Below, piece after piece: positions 35,980 to 47,620 of a stretch of DNA of 64,000 bases. The notes beneath the pieces were generated by a model. The model made no database searches. It was not told the origin of the DNA and saw only the letters and a list, made by a program, of their open reading frames with translations. The stretch comes from Aplidium turbinatum (lineage: Eukaryota; Chordata; Ascidiacea; Aplousobranchia; Polyclinidae): the NCBI GenBank assembly GCA_918807975.1, contig OU964921.1, positions 40,140,498-40,204,497 of the forward strand, read 5' to 3'. Within the stretch, counting starts at the first letter, position 1. Each line of letters starts with the position of its first letter. The position numbers and the translations under genes were made by a program.

Positions 35980-37365
35980 GGTTTAACCAGGCCCGTAATT
36001 ATACATTTTAGCTTGGGGGGGGGGGGGGGGGCTCAAAAGCTGTTGCGAAGTAAAAGGCTATGCACATAACATTTGTAGTTGCAATGAGTCTAATTTGCGG
36101 TTTTTCGGGCAAAGGCACGGCATATGTTATAAAGTCACAAGGTGCTAGATAGCAGTAATTTCGAATGATTGGGATAATTCCAGCCAAAACATGGGTAATT
36201 CCAGCCAAAATGATTGCAGAATAGAATAGATGCAATATTTTTAACACACAACTTTGTCAGGAATGACTCTCGTGACTTTGTCTGGTACAGGTCTCCACCA
36301 AACCAATTTATCCTCTTTGGGATGTAATATTTGCCAGTAAACGTCAAAAAACACTAACAGCTATCCAATGTTGATGGATTTGTTTTTAAGAGATATTTAT
36401 GAACAATATTTCCAAAACCAGCATCTTACTCCATTGTAATTGCTTTTACCTGAGATGCCTTGCCAAAAAAACTCACCCAAATTTAAAAATCATTATCGTG
36501 CAATCTGTCTGGAATAACCCTATAACACCGACACACGCCCCATCGGCCTGACACTACAGAGCCAGGCATGGGTGCGCCTCAGCCGTCTCCGTACGGGCGT
36601 CGGGCTTTTCCGCTCAACCATGCACCAATGGGGAATGGCTTCTTCCTCCTCCTGTGAATGTGGTGCCGAGGAACAGACCGCAGACCACATCATCAATGAC
36701 TGTACCATCTTCAAGCCACCTAACGGAGTGGAAGTTCTGCGCGTCATGGGTGATGAAACTAAAGACTGGCTGCTCTCTAGCAGCTTTCCAGTGTAGTCCG
36801 GGAACATCGTAAATCTGGGGTGGTAAAAGGATAGACCCTCGACCCCAGAAGCTCAGACGACGACGACGACGACGAACCCTATAACTATTACCCTACCAGT
36901 AGCCTACAGCACAACTACAAAATTACAAGCAAGATAATTGTACAAAGTGACATAGGCTATGAGAATCAAAACAAATTAAATATAGAAAGTCTTGGGTCTG
37001 GGATTACTCATTTGGAAAACCAAATGTAGCTTGCCTGGCAGAGTTTGCATTGATGAAGTCCCTTGATATATCGTTTACATTCAAGCTAAAGACTTCTTCT
37101 TTGTGTACATGCAACAGCAATAAATTGTACAAATGTACAATCTGTCATGAGACATAGTCATAGATGTTCTTCAACAAGTTTTTGAACGCTTCATTGCTGA
37201 AAATGAACGCTCCCAGCAAGCATTAGTTGATGGTGCTAACAGAATCATTTTCACCAGTTTTTTGACTTCCCCAACAGATTTGAATACAATATGTATCTCT
37301 TACTTTGAGCTTGGGGGGGCATTGCCCCCCCAAGCCCCCCCGGCAATTACGGGCCTGGGTTTAAC
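35980..37365 (-). mobile_element. hAT transposon nested in the outer hAT
   Basis: Element 35988-37357, ends CAGGCCCGTAATTA and its near-inverse, perfect 8-bp duplications GGTTTAAC (35980-35987, 37358-37365). Minus-strand transposase relic near 37255-37190 reads STNACWERSFSAMKRSK, the hAT dimerisation region. Long G runs flank it (36016-36030 and 37313-37340). Contains a LINE fragment at 36530-36880. Confidence 0.85.
36520..36885 (+). mobile_element. LINE 3' fragment (Jockey/Nimb-like) nested in hAT
   Basis: Open frame 36572-36796 reads RLSRLRTGVGLFRSTMHQWG, then SSSSCECGAEEQTADHIIND and GDETKDWLLSS, the well-known C-terminal end of a group of animal LINE proteins (a zinc-knuckle-like CxC...H...C segment). 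It is followed by a 3' tail whose text (GGATAGACCCTCGACCCCAG) recurs inverted at 50.9 kb and by a (GAC)n run at 36850-36875. 5'-truncated. Confidence 0.8.
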
Positions 37366-37654
37366 GCATCTACCGTCGCGTAACGATTTCGTGAAAGAGC
37401 TCGTATCTTCGTGATAGCATTTCCTACATCATACCTGGTGGAAAAGGGATTCAGTTGCGTTGTTCTGCTACATACCAAACAGCGAAACCCACTTGACATA
37501 TCCATAAGAGGTGATCTTCGAATGTTTCTCACTAGCTTTACACCGGATGTTAAGAAACTGGCACTTTCTCACCAAGCCCAAGGTTCACACTGACTACCAG
37601 TAGGCCTATTGTCTTCATGCTCGCAAATATATATTTGCTTTTCATCAAATATAG

Positions 37655-37815
37655 TTACTAGTCTCTAAAACCTTTACAGCCTGTTTCACCCTAAAAGGGG
37701 ATCATCAAAATGTCCTTATTCTAATAGAAATAGAATTCTATTCTTTTAGAGGAATTCTTCCCTTTTAGAGTAAAACAGGCTGCAAGGGTTTTTGAGACTG
37801 GTAACTAGCCTATAT
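37655..37815. repeat. Palindromic MITE-like inverted repeat
   Basis: Inverted arms of about 45 bases: TAGTTACTAGTCTCTAAAAC at about 37661 and its imperfect inverse ending near 37808, both with AGCCTGTTTCACCCTAAAA-type inner halves; the centre is AT-rich with AATAGAATTCTATT. No coding content. Confidence 0.6.
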
Positions 37816-38949
37816 TAGATGTAATTTGCACTGCTTGGCTTTTTGCTTGGCACTGAGCACTTTTTGTAGTATTAATAGTATATATTTATTGTTTTATATT
37901 CGCTTTTTGTAATTCATCGTTTTTGTTAGGGGGCGGTAAAATTTTGCCAGTTTATGAAGGGGGCGTTGGGCCAAAAAAGGTTGAGAAACACTGCTTTATA
38001 GCATCATGATTGCATTTGGGCACTTCTTTATTTGTTTTCAACAGGCTTCAAAGGAAACGCCATAAGCAAGATTATGTCATTTGTTAATTACTAAACAGTT
38101 CAGTTAAACAGTTCATTGCTATGCAATTGCGATGAAAATTCTGTACCTTTTCGGTTGTAGCCTAAGTCATTTTACCCTCGGATTTAAAAGACTGATTTAT
38201 GCTGCTGTAAAATATTAATTGCTTTTATGTAGCCTATAACATCTATCGATTGAATTAATTTCTTTAACTTAGTTGCTGGATCAGCGATTTTTATGCAAAA
38301 GTTACACCTCAGTGAATGTGAAATTTAGCGGCCTGTTTTAAATTTAAACTTTTTGGATTTTGTGTCTCAGTAGCAAGACGTGACAGCAATAGACACTGTG
38401 TTTCGCCCAGTAGGCTAGGCTCGTCAGTATCGCACCACTAAATCATGCCACAAGAGTTCTATTGCTTTGCCCTAAGAGTTCTATCGCTTTGTTACCTTAT
38501 AATCTATAAGAGGTAGGCAATGGAATCAATCTTATTGAAGTTCTGCTAAAAACGTTTTCACAAAAACGGTAAATTTTGAAGATAAGCCCAATCTTGAAGA
38601 TAAGTTTTGCTAAAAATTATTTCACATCACATTACATCACGTTACATCACGTTACATCACATTACATCCCATTACATCACATTAGATCACATTACATTTT
38701 TGTTTTCTTGTCTTAATTAATATTATTTTGAAGTTGGATAAAAAAAATATCTGCATCTACTCGGCAAGTTGTAAAGGATTCAATCCAAGTTGTGAAGGAT
38801 TCAATCAGAAACTCCAAAGTTTGTTCTATTGTGAACTACCAAAGTCACTACAGAGCCTTTCAAACAAGCTATGCAGTCGAATTGACAATGTTGACTCGCA
38901 ATCCAGATTTATTAAAAAAACGACTCATTTTATCTCCTAGAGATAAAAG

Positions 38950-41165
38950 TTTTCACTAATGCATAAAAATATAAACAACATCATCAGAAAGGGAAGATTC
39001 AAGAAAATATTAAATTTAGGTTAGGCCGACTGTTAAAAATCATGTGCTGAAAAATAAAACAAAGAGTCAACTATTAGCCTACGATAGGATGGAATAACAA
39101 CGTATATCCATCCTATCAAAAATTAAGTCATTTTTATTGTCTAAATTTCTAAAACATACTGTGACAATCAAAAGAAATATACTCAAAACGTCCGTTATAT
39201 TTTCAAATGATTCAACAATATTTCCCGTTAAATTCAAGCCTCTTTATTCTGAATACTGGCGCGGGAACTATTTTGCTCCTTGGGGGGCTGAAGCTGCAGT
39301 AGTGTTGTCATTTTCTGGGGGGTTTCGCCCCCCAGACCCCCCTTATGTGGGTGAAAATTTAAAACTAGTAAAGCATTTGGTCCCCTCCAGTGTGAAAAAT
39401 GACGCCAAAGCACACACATTGTAATTTGTAAGAAATTAAGAACGGCAACAACAAAGCAGCTTTTCAGGAAATTAAAATCGTAACGACCAAATTAGAAAAT
39501 GATATGAAAACGACAGTTTGTGGAAATGAGTTCTCACACGCTTCCGAAGATTGCTTTTCGCTCAAGTTTTTCTCTATGAACTGTGTCATGAGTTCTTTGA
39601 CATCGTCAGTGTTCAAAAAGTGTTGGTCGACATGCATCAACGCAAGATGAGTACGTCTTTTTGTGTCATTGAGCTTCTTAACCACGTTTTCAGGCGTTTT
39701 AGAGCAGAAAAAGAACGTTCTGGTGATGCAGCTGAAACCCGAAGACAAAGGCAGAGCTCCACGAACTCCCTCGTTTCTTTGAAAAAATCTAGTGTTTGAG
39801 AATTTAGTTTCGATAGTATCTCAGCAACCTTCTGAACGGAGTTTGCGGTTTTTCCACTTAGCCTACATCATCGCCGAGCAAGGTAAATTTCATTTTTAGG
39901 TGATCTTTTCTGATGGCATCGGGTAAGCTGATCTCAGTATCAGATCGTTCCTCACCGTTTGTACAGCTCAGAAGGGCCTTCTCTCTGTTGGCTGCTGTAA
40001 GCAGATCCACCTGGTCGAGTCTTCGATCAAGTTCAGCTTGAACCAAATCAAGAGCTTCGATGTATTGCCGTTTCCACACTCCTCCTGCAAACGACAAAGC
40101 ATCCGATTCCTCTGTGTTTCGAAGTCTTGTTGGAGTTTAGCTAACTCGTGGATGCTTTGGCGTCTTTAGGTTATTGACAGAAACAAAGACGTTCGCTGCT
40201 TCCATAAGCTTAGAAACGGATTTATCTTTTCTGAGATTTTTGATCCGTTCGCAGAGAATGGTGATCGATTCCAAAGCAGAAGAAGCAAAGATCTTCTTGG
40301 TTTGGAGTTGTCTTGCGACGGCTTCTGCAGGCTGAAAAACTTTACCGCTGCAGGTAATCGCAAAATAAAGCCGCGTCGTGCGTACTGGTGGCCTACAAAC
40401 GGACAAAACGAGACGAAAAAGCAATATCATGTATTATTGTAGGCTAATGTTCAAAAGTAGCCTACAGCGTAAAATGCAAATATTGCAGAATGATAATAAT
40501 AAACGATGGACCGCCGTGTTAGTAGGGAGGGCGGCTAGTACCGCTACTGCGAGGTATAGCTCCCTGGGATTGACGACTCTTTATTGCGAATGATGAGCGC
40601 GATCACACGTAACAGGAACTCGTTTCATCGTAGCAATTATTGTTCGAATAATTTTCTAAAAATATGTTATGCATCTTAAATTGTCAGAATTTTCTAGAGG
40701 GGGCTGAAGCAATTATTGAAAATTCCAAGGGGGGGCTGAATTAGCTCTGGGGGGGGGGGGGGGCTGCAGCCCCTTGAGCACCCCTAGTTCCCGCGCCCCT
40801 GTTAGTAACCCAACACCAATTTTGTAGTTCTTGACAATTTTTAATAACGTATAAATATATAAATTACATCATCAGAAAGGGAAGATTTAAATTAAATTTA
40901 GTTTAGGTCGACTGATAAAAATCAGGCGCTGAAAAATAACACAAAAAGTCACATACTAACCTACAAAAGGATAGAATAACAAGGTGTCCATCCCATATGT
41001 GACGAAAATAGATTCCTTTTTATTGTCTAAAACGTACTGTGACAATCAGAAGAAAAATTCTTAAAACGTCCATCATATTTCAAATGGTTCAAGAATATTG
41101 CCCCTTAAATTTAAATATCGTTATTCTGAATATATTTAGTAACCCAACACCAATTTTGTAGTTCT
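38950..41165. repeat. Tandem duplication of the glycosyltransferase-like gene 3' end, split by a hAT
   Basis: Copy 1 is 38963-39255 plus 40802-40833; copy 2 is about 40850-41165. They share, among others, ACATCATCAGAAAGGGAAGA, TGTCTAAA...ACTGTGACAATCA and AACCCAACACCAATTTTGTA. Copy 2 includes the last codons and the poly(A) signal of the minus-strand gene. Copy 1 is cut by the hAT at 39256-40801 exactly where copy 2 is continuous. Confidence 0.75.
39256..40801 (-). mobile_element. hAT transposon, ZMYM/TTF type, decayed
   Basis: Ends CGCGGGAACTA and TAGTTCCCGCGCCCCTG; the left tip is eroded and I see no clean target duplication. Minus-strand relics: 40430-40137 (LYFAITCSGKVFQPAEAVAR), 40097-39858 (KRQYIEALDLVQAELDRRLD) and 39748-39464 (CSKTPENVVKKLNDTKRRTH, LALMHVDQHFLNTDDVKELM). 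The last is the hAT dimerisation domain. It lies inside a tandem duplication of the neighbouring gene's 3' end. Confidence 0.8.
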
Positions 41166-42979
41166 TCAAAAATACGCCATTTATTTGCCTGCTTCATGCA
41201 TGCGCTCATCTTTTTTCTGTCTGCAGTTTCAAGCAACTCATAAAGATGTTTCCATGATTCATAGTATTTAATGCAAGGCCATCGATAAATCTCTCCAAAT
41301 GAAATCCAAAACTTCACATCATTTTCTACGCCCTGTCCGTCGGTATCTATTCGGACATTTGGATCAAATTCGTAAGGCGCGTTTGTATGTTTAGGTGGAT
41401 GCATTGAACTAGTCATACCATCACAGTATGGATCATAAGTTGCTGTTCGGTCATTTATCATAGTTTTGGCAAACTCAACGGACGGGGCAAACATTGGAAT
41501 ATTCATCGCATATTGTTCAACAGATTTTCCATTTGTAATAGAATAAGGGACGATAACAACACCAGCATATTCTGTCAAATCAGAAAGTTCGTATCTTCCT
41601 TTGTGTTCGGGTTTAACTAATTTGAACTTATCGTGTTGTGGTAACGGTCTATTGCTGTTCATTAAAAACTCGTTTTTCTTTTGGGACCACGTCAGGCCAT
41701 CAATTGCTGATATTAAAGTCGCTGGAAGATAAATCGGATTGAGACCTGTGTAGTGTCGCATGTACTCAAGATGATATAGAGTATTGGCTCCTATGACATG
41801 ATGTAAGGTAGAATTTAGAGCCAATTCACGAAGATGGTCAAACAATTGTTGAGACGTTTCTTCTATGCATCTGCATTGATCTGCAACATGCCACAATGCA
41901 AGTATAAGGGGTTTGTGAAGGTGCATCTATTCTTCCCATATCGATGCTTCAAATCCAAAAATCAAAGCATCTACACCATGAAAATCAGCATCTTTGACCT
42001 TGCGCCCACTCCCCCATTTACAATCACGTATTTGTTTGGTAACCACTTTGCCAGGACACTCTTTGAAAGGATAATTATAGTTCTTTGTTGCTCTGGTGGT
42101 GATGTTTTTGAAACTACACAAAAATACTTCATGATTTGTTGATGAAATTTTATTTAATTGTTTTTCGATCAATGTTGCTGCACTAGCCATCACAGTGTCG
42201 TGGAGAGACATATCGTACAACCGAAGACTCTTTTCAACACCGTTGTGGTGGGTCTGTATTTTGCCAGTCGAGTTGCATCCAACAAAACGGTTCTTTCAAA
42301 CACATCAATGGTCGAGATAACAATTTGTCACGTGATGATGGCGGATATAACAAGTGGTCACCAGCGCATGAAGACCAGTCTTTTTTTTGTAACAATGTTT
42401 TTCAACACTTAACCATGGATTAAGTTGAATTTTACTAATTTTAATTTTATCAGCATTTGATTTTGTAGTTACATCTTCTTGTGCAGTGGCTTGGTTTGGC
42501 AGAGTTTTGGTATTGTTAATTTTGCTGGCTGGTATCGAGGTTTTGTTTACGTGGAATTTACTTGGATGTTTCTTTTTAACTTGTTTGCGATCAATTGACA
42601 TATTGAGATTCAATTGTTTGCCAATAATGTTTCTATTGTATTGTTCATGAGATATTTTCATATTATAAATGTTTCCAGCTGGATTTCCCATATTGTGATT
42701 AACGCCAACAGCCGATGAAGGAACTCTTAAGTCAAAAATCCAATTTGCCAATCCCAACCAGACACCAACAGATATCTACAAAATGAAAGTAAAACACAGC
42801 AACATAATCAAGTAAAAAACTAAACTAAACTATAGGATCATCACTTGTTTAACTTAACGTAGTGGAATGTACTTGTAATGTGTTTGAACCGCACCTCATC
42901 TGTGCAACGTTACAGTACTTACCACCATGAGGCAACAAAAGCAGGTCCTTAAATTCTTTAAACTTATTGTTCCCTTCAT
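41111..42979 (-). pseudogene. Putative type II membrane glycosyltransferase-like gene with an in-frame TAG
   Basis: Three exons on the minus strand: 42979-42923 (start, 19 codons, donor GTAAGT), 42775-about 42362 and 42253-41111. The N terminus gives a short basic tail, then a membrane segment (CFCCLMVISVGVWLGLANWI) across junction 1, then a Lys/Asn-rich stem with several N-glycosylation sequons: type II Golgi topology. Exon 3 has DADFHGVDALIFGFEASIW, recalling the ADAxIFH region of fucosyltransferases, and IVPYSITNGKSVEQYAMNIP followed by MFAPSVEF, a glycosyltransferase-like motif. I cannot name the family; the enzyme role is inference. An in-frame TAG (41929-41927) is followed at once by ATG, splitting exon 3 into 108 and 271 codons. 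It may be a pseudogene, an allele, an error or readthrough. The exon 2 donor (CTG|GTGACC) is the weakest junction. A likely AATAAA lies at 41019-41024, inside a duplicated 3' segment. Confidence 0.62.
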
Positions 42980-43302
42980 TTTCAATTTTGAAGCTTATAA
43001 ATTTTGCAACATGTAAACAGTCTATAATAATAAATGTAATATTAAAAAAGTATTTAATGCAATGAATTGTGTGTGTGAATGATTTTTGTCACAACATTCT
43101 TTACAATGTGGCTCAATACATGTCTTGCTGCAGTTTTGCAAAACGCTAACCATTTCTTACTTAAAAGCTCTTAATTTTTTTTTATTGCTTTCCCTCGAGT
43201 TTCTACACCTTCCATCTAGCAAATCTACTGCATTGTAAATTTAGATTAAAAGATCCAGCTCCTCAGTCGGCACATTTGTAATCTGTAGTTCGCTGCAGCA
43301 AA

Positions 43303-43625
43303 TGATTGATTGATTGATTGATTGAATCTTTATCCTCGGACTGGGAAAGCTTCTTGTAGAGCTTAATCCTGGCAGTTTCGCATACTTGTAGAGGCTTCGG
43401 ATCACTGACGCAGGCCCGGTCACCGAGATTGACAGAGTGAAGTTTCCGATTGTTGAAGTCTTGTTGCCGGGGAACTATTCCATCCATTAAATGCCGCTGA
43501 ATGGAGAGCAGTCCTTAACGTGCGTTGCTCAAGCGCACACCCCGAGAGTCGAACCAGCGCCGCTTGATCTTGAAGTTTTTTCGTTCCAGAAGTGACGCGC
43601 TAACCAATTGAGCTATCGGGGTATT
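43303..43625 (-). mobile_element. SINE family 1 copy with (GATT)n tail
   Basis: Tail GATTGATTGATTGATTGA at 43306-43325, body with CTTTATCCTCGGACTGGG, AGGCTTCGGATCACTGACGC and CCGCTGAATGGAGAGCAGTC, then a head with CCCGAGAGTCGAACCAGCGC and GCTAACCAATTGAGCTATCG at 43600-43618. Confidence 0.85.
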
Positions 43626-44189
43626 GAGTAATTGAGCTATTGAGTAATTATTTCTATAAACCAGCTGACCACAACATTGTGACACTTCTAGTACTCAGCC
43701 AGACGAATTTCTTCTTTGAAGTTTGTTTGGTAAGTTAATTACGCAAGAAACAAAAAAAGTAATGACAGGGATTGAAATCGCACCGACGTAATCAAAATGA
43801 CTACTTTCCTAACGCTAACTATCAAATCGCTCGGCAAAGCAACCGACGGCAAAATGCTCAATTTCGTGTATGAATACCGTGAATGCAATCAGATGATTTA
43901 AATCTTGTCTTTTGATTGGATAACAAACTTCATCTACTTTACCGACCTGCAGATTACAAATACGCCTCTAGTTGTGATTCCTGAATGTTCCACAGCATGT
44001 GACGACTGTGAGAATACACGTCTGCTTGTTTCCTATACTGTGGTGGCTTCCTTGGATTATCAAGCTGTTGAATCGACAATAAAATCGATGCAATTGATGA
44101 ACCGATACAACGTGTTATAAAGCAATTGTATACTTCACCAAGCCATAGCCCTGTAGGCATATCTCTCTGGAGCTGTGTCCTGTTTATAA

Positions 44190-44825
44190 CAGTGGTTATT
44201 AACCGTGAGGGGTATGCTCCTCTTGGGGGTTGTCAACCACTTTTCATGGAGGGCGCGAGCTTTCCAATGATATTTAATATTTTTGCAATAATTTTAATGT
44301 CGTAAATTATATTTTTTCCATTTGCATGTTTTAAAAACTTAAGTTATTTCAAAAAAATCTTGTTGTTTTGCAGTATACTCTTAAAAAAATACGATTGTAC
44401 AATGCAGTTAAAAATTACATCTGGTGACTCGGAAAAAACAACTAATTTTTAAAATCAACAGCTACTTTGAGCGCTGACAAATACGTCCCCAAGAAAAAAA
44501 CCGCAGATAGTAAAGTCTTAAAATCGTTTGTCAGCCTTCAATCTCTCGAAAATATGGAAACAGCAAACGCTGATGACGTGGAGGAGTAAGAAAAAACGGA
44601 CATCGCAGTGTTTATTTTAAATATGGTAAAAACACTGTTTGGGTATTGCTTTGAATCAAGAGTATTTTAAGCAATTGAATGATAATTTTCATAACCTCAA
44701 ATAAATTTTCTATCTTTTCTCAAAAGATGATAATAATGAGACTCATAATGAAAGAGTTATAAGCGCTTAAACTGGGTGCTGAATCAGCACCCCCTGGAGA
44801 TTCGGTGGAAATAAGAACCTATAGA
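44190..44825 (+). mobile_element. Possible hAT left end
   Basis: CAGTGGTTATTAACC at 44192 followed by G-rich text (GAGGGGTATGCTCCTCTTGG) looks like a Charlie-type hAT end. No matching right end was found; it may have been lost before the repeat that starts at 44826. No transposase motif. Confidence 0.35.
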
Positions 44826-45088
44826 TAATAGGGTTAAAGGTAAAATAATTGCCTTTCAGAAAGTCGAAATAGCCGTTTGCAATCCCAGAGACCTTGATAA
44901 TTTCAACTTGTGGATATTTAAAGATTTAAAAGTGGAAGAGTAGGCTATCAATCTAAAGTTTCCAGTTCTTAAGAATATTATATCCATCTATAAATCTTTA
45001 GCCAGTTATCATTTTCTTTGAAATGAGAATTGGAATTAGTTCTTGCATTCAAACTAGTTACAAAAAATTGGATACTGCAATTACAACT

Positions 45089-45196
45089 CAATCTCGGTCA
45101 CAGGCTATGCGTCAAAAGCCTCTACAAGTATGCGAAATTACCAAAAATAACCTCAAGGCTTCGTCAGTTCGAGGATAAAGATTCAACACCAACTAT
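45089..45196 (+). mobile_element. SINE family 1, 3' fragment
   Basis: Plus-oriented fragment: CAATCTCGGTCACAGGCT, CCTCTACAAGTATGCG, CGAGGATAAAGATTCAA. Lacks the tRNA head. Confidence 0.7.
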
Positions 45197-45316
45197 TGCT
45201 ATGCAATAGCAATGCAAAATATGTACATTTTCTGATGCAGCCTAGGCTATATCATTTCACCCTCATTGAGGATTTGAGAGACTGATTTATGCTGCTGTAA
45301 ATTAAAAATTTCTTTT

Positions 45317-47399
45317 ATGTATAATAGGGTGGGTCGATTTTCACATAAAATTGTCGGATTGTCACATAAATCGGTATTTAGGTGAGGCTTGCCATACTAA
45401 ATAAAGTGTTAAAATTTCAATGTGATGGTGTGCTCCTAACCACTTACCCCAGGTGGTATGGAAAAGTATAATTTTCTACTTTACAGTAAATTATATTCAA
45501 TAGGTAGGCTACAGTGAAAACGAAACACAATTGAAATGTAATGAGTTAAAGACACACCTGGGCTAAACAACACAGTCTTTCTTTGATTCAAACATGGGCC
45601 GCTGCTTCCTTGCATTTAAGATAGAATAAATAATAGAGTTTCTTTTCTCCTTTCCGACAGTTTTGAGGCTGACCTCAGCGACTACACGAATCATTGTTTC
45701 AACGGCTTGAGTCTGCGGTGTGTATGACGACTTTACTGGGACTGACTTTATTGCATCACAAAGTTGATCCCCACTCTTAGAGTCTTAGTTCTTGGATGAT
45801 AATAATGGTGGTTCAGTAACGTCAATCTGTGTCTAGTCGATCATATGAATATAATTCATTGCATTAAGATTAAGTTGATTAGCAGGGCGATGGAATCTTG
45901 ATATTATTGTAGATGAAATCTTTCGTGCTTTCAGAATTCGCCTAACAGCTACCTCACGAATGGCAGGTCTATTGTCATGAAACATGGCATAAAGGAAGTT
46001 TTCGGGGTGAGCTGCATCGATTTGTCGATGACAGACTGCACTTGTAGTGGCTCAAGTCCACGATTGAGTTGCATCATAAGGAAAAGTAGCCTACTGCTGG
46101 AGCATCGCTGATATCTGTAGCCATCTTAGTGCAAACCATACAGGCCCATGGTTGCAATGAATAGTGTCAATGTCTTAACAGCTTCTGATGGATGGGTTTG
46201 ACTAAAATTATAGCGGCACATTCGATTTGCTCCTGTGAATGATTATATTTCCCAGGATCTCTGTGTAAGACTGTTTCAGAGCATACCCCAGAACTGATTG
46301 CATGGCAGATTTCCAAAAGGTACATCTGGTCTGTGCTTAGATCTTTGAATTGTCCAATTTTGGCAAACTGGGAGTTTCAATTTTATCAAACAATGCGATC
46401 TCCAAGGCTATAAGTTTTGACCACAGAATATCACCAATTTCACCAATGAATGTTTCTGGACCAGATGTTTTTCCAAATAATCCAAATAGTTGCTGCAATG
46501 GTGACTCATTGATGGGCGGCATAGGCCAACATATATTTCACTAAACTTCATAATGAATATGATCTTCTATTCTAGCAATTACTCCATTACGATACCCAGT
46601 GTTCACTGCTGTCCCGTCACAACCCGTTATTCGAATTCCATCCACGTTCATATTCTCGTCGATCATACATTTTAAAATGTCAACTGAACGACCACTTGGT
46701 GTTGTGACATGAGAGATGAAGATGTCACCAGGTTATGTCAGTAGAACGTAAAGGTATTCTTTTATTTTTCGCCTGTGGTTGTAGTAATCAAAGATATATG
46801 ATTCATCCTTTCTCCCATAGAAATAGAGCGATATAAAATTATTGACGACATGTTGGGTTAGTTTCAATCCAGTACGCCTCTTGACTCGGCTATGTCTCAC
46901 TTTCCGTGGGCCAATAATGATGTCTGTGGAGAAGTCTTCTCCTAACACATCATGCAAAGTAGCAGTGGCAATAGCAGCAACTGTTTCGTCAGAAACCATC
47001 TTTCGATCGGCTTCCCTTGCAACACAAGTGATTGGGATGTTATTGTAGGCACTACTTGTTGAGACACTTTCTATGAAACTCGGATCATTATCGGATGAAT
47101 AAGATAAAGAGTCAGTTTCACAAAGTTTTTTTTGTGGCGTGTTAAACCACACAACTATTAGAAGTTCGCTCACTGCGCAGGATTGCCATATTGGGCGAAA
47201 AAATGAGATAAAATGACAAAATTTCCTCCAACTTTTCGATCAATCTGGCAACCCTGTTATAGAAACAGAGGGTCATTGGAGTGATGGGTTGCTATGCACA
47301 AAACGATTTTAAACTTTGAGGAAATGTTTAGAAGGTAAATTGGCACCTATGTTCAAATTTATATGACAAATGGAGAAATCGACCCACCCTAATGTACAG
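45317..47399 (-). mobile_element. Unclassified TIR transposon (GCDGT-protein type), copy 1
   Basis: 2067-bp element (45325-47391) with inverted ends TAGGGTGGGTCGATTT and 8-bp near-duplications ATGTATAA (45317-45324) and ATGTACAG (47392-47399). The related repeat at about 38.2 kb shows the uninterrupted site. Minus-strand protein relic: 47173-46733 (VAREADRKMVSDETVAAIAT; GRKDESYIFDYYNHRRKIKE), GIRITGCDGTAVNTGYRNGV (about 46650-46590), INESPLQQLFGLFGKTSGPE with FIGEIGDIL (46522-46337), then STDQMYLLEICHAISSG and PGKYNHSQEQ (about 46350-46240). These motifs occur together in a widespread animal family I know only as uncharacterised. Several frame breaks. Confidence 0.8.
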
Positions 47400-47620
47400 T
47401 ATAATATCTATAACAATACAATCAAAATTGGTTGATGAAGATGATGATGATGATCTTTCGATTGAATTAATCTCTTTAAGTTAGTTGCTAGGTTCTTCTT
47501 CTTCTTCTCGATAGAAGAAGAAGAAGTTGCTAGGTCAGCAATTTTATGCAAGAAACGTCACGACACTGTAAATGTGAAGTTTAAGAGCCTGTTTTTAATT
47601 TAAACTTTTGAAGGTTGGGT

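Larger units (their letters stand above)
35859..38001 (+). mobile_element. hAT transposon (outer), ZBED/Charlie-like
   Basis: Element 35867-37993 with ends CAGTGGTTCTCAAC and GTTGAGAAACACTG and perfect 8-bp duplications CTTTATAG (35859-35866, 37994-38001). Plus-strand relic of the transposase C terminus at about 37405-37593: FPTSYLVEKGFSCVVLL, then NPLDISIRGDLRMFLT, typical of ZBED5-like hAT proteins. The ends flanking the core are strongly G-rich. A second hAT is nested inside at 35988-37357. Confidence 0.88.
34314..38360 (+). repeat. Interspersed repeat, copy 1, broken by three hAT insertions
   Basis: About 650 bp of older sequence survives as 34314-34384, 35617-35866 and 38002-38352. It matches 44826-47620 in the same orientation: shared words include AAAGGTAAAATAATTG, GGAAGAGTATCAATCTAAAG, GACTGATTTATGCTGCTGTA and CGATTGAATTAAT. 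No coding potential is seen. The two copies serve as empty sites for each other's insertions. Confidence 0.7.
44826..47620 (+). repeat. Interspersed repeat, copy 2, broken by a SINE and a TIR transposon
   Basis: Second copy of the repeat at 34314-38360. Surviving parts are 44826-45088, 45197-45324 and 47400-47620. It carries a partial SINE (about 45089-45196) and the GCDGT-type transposon (45325-47391). A short TTC/GAA hairpin lies at 47500-47530. Confidence 0.68.
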
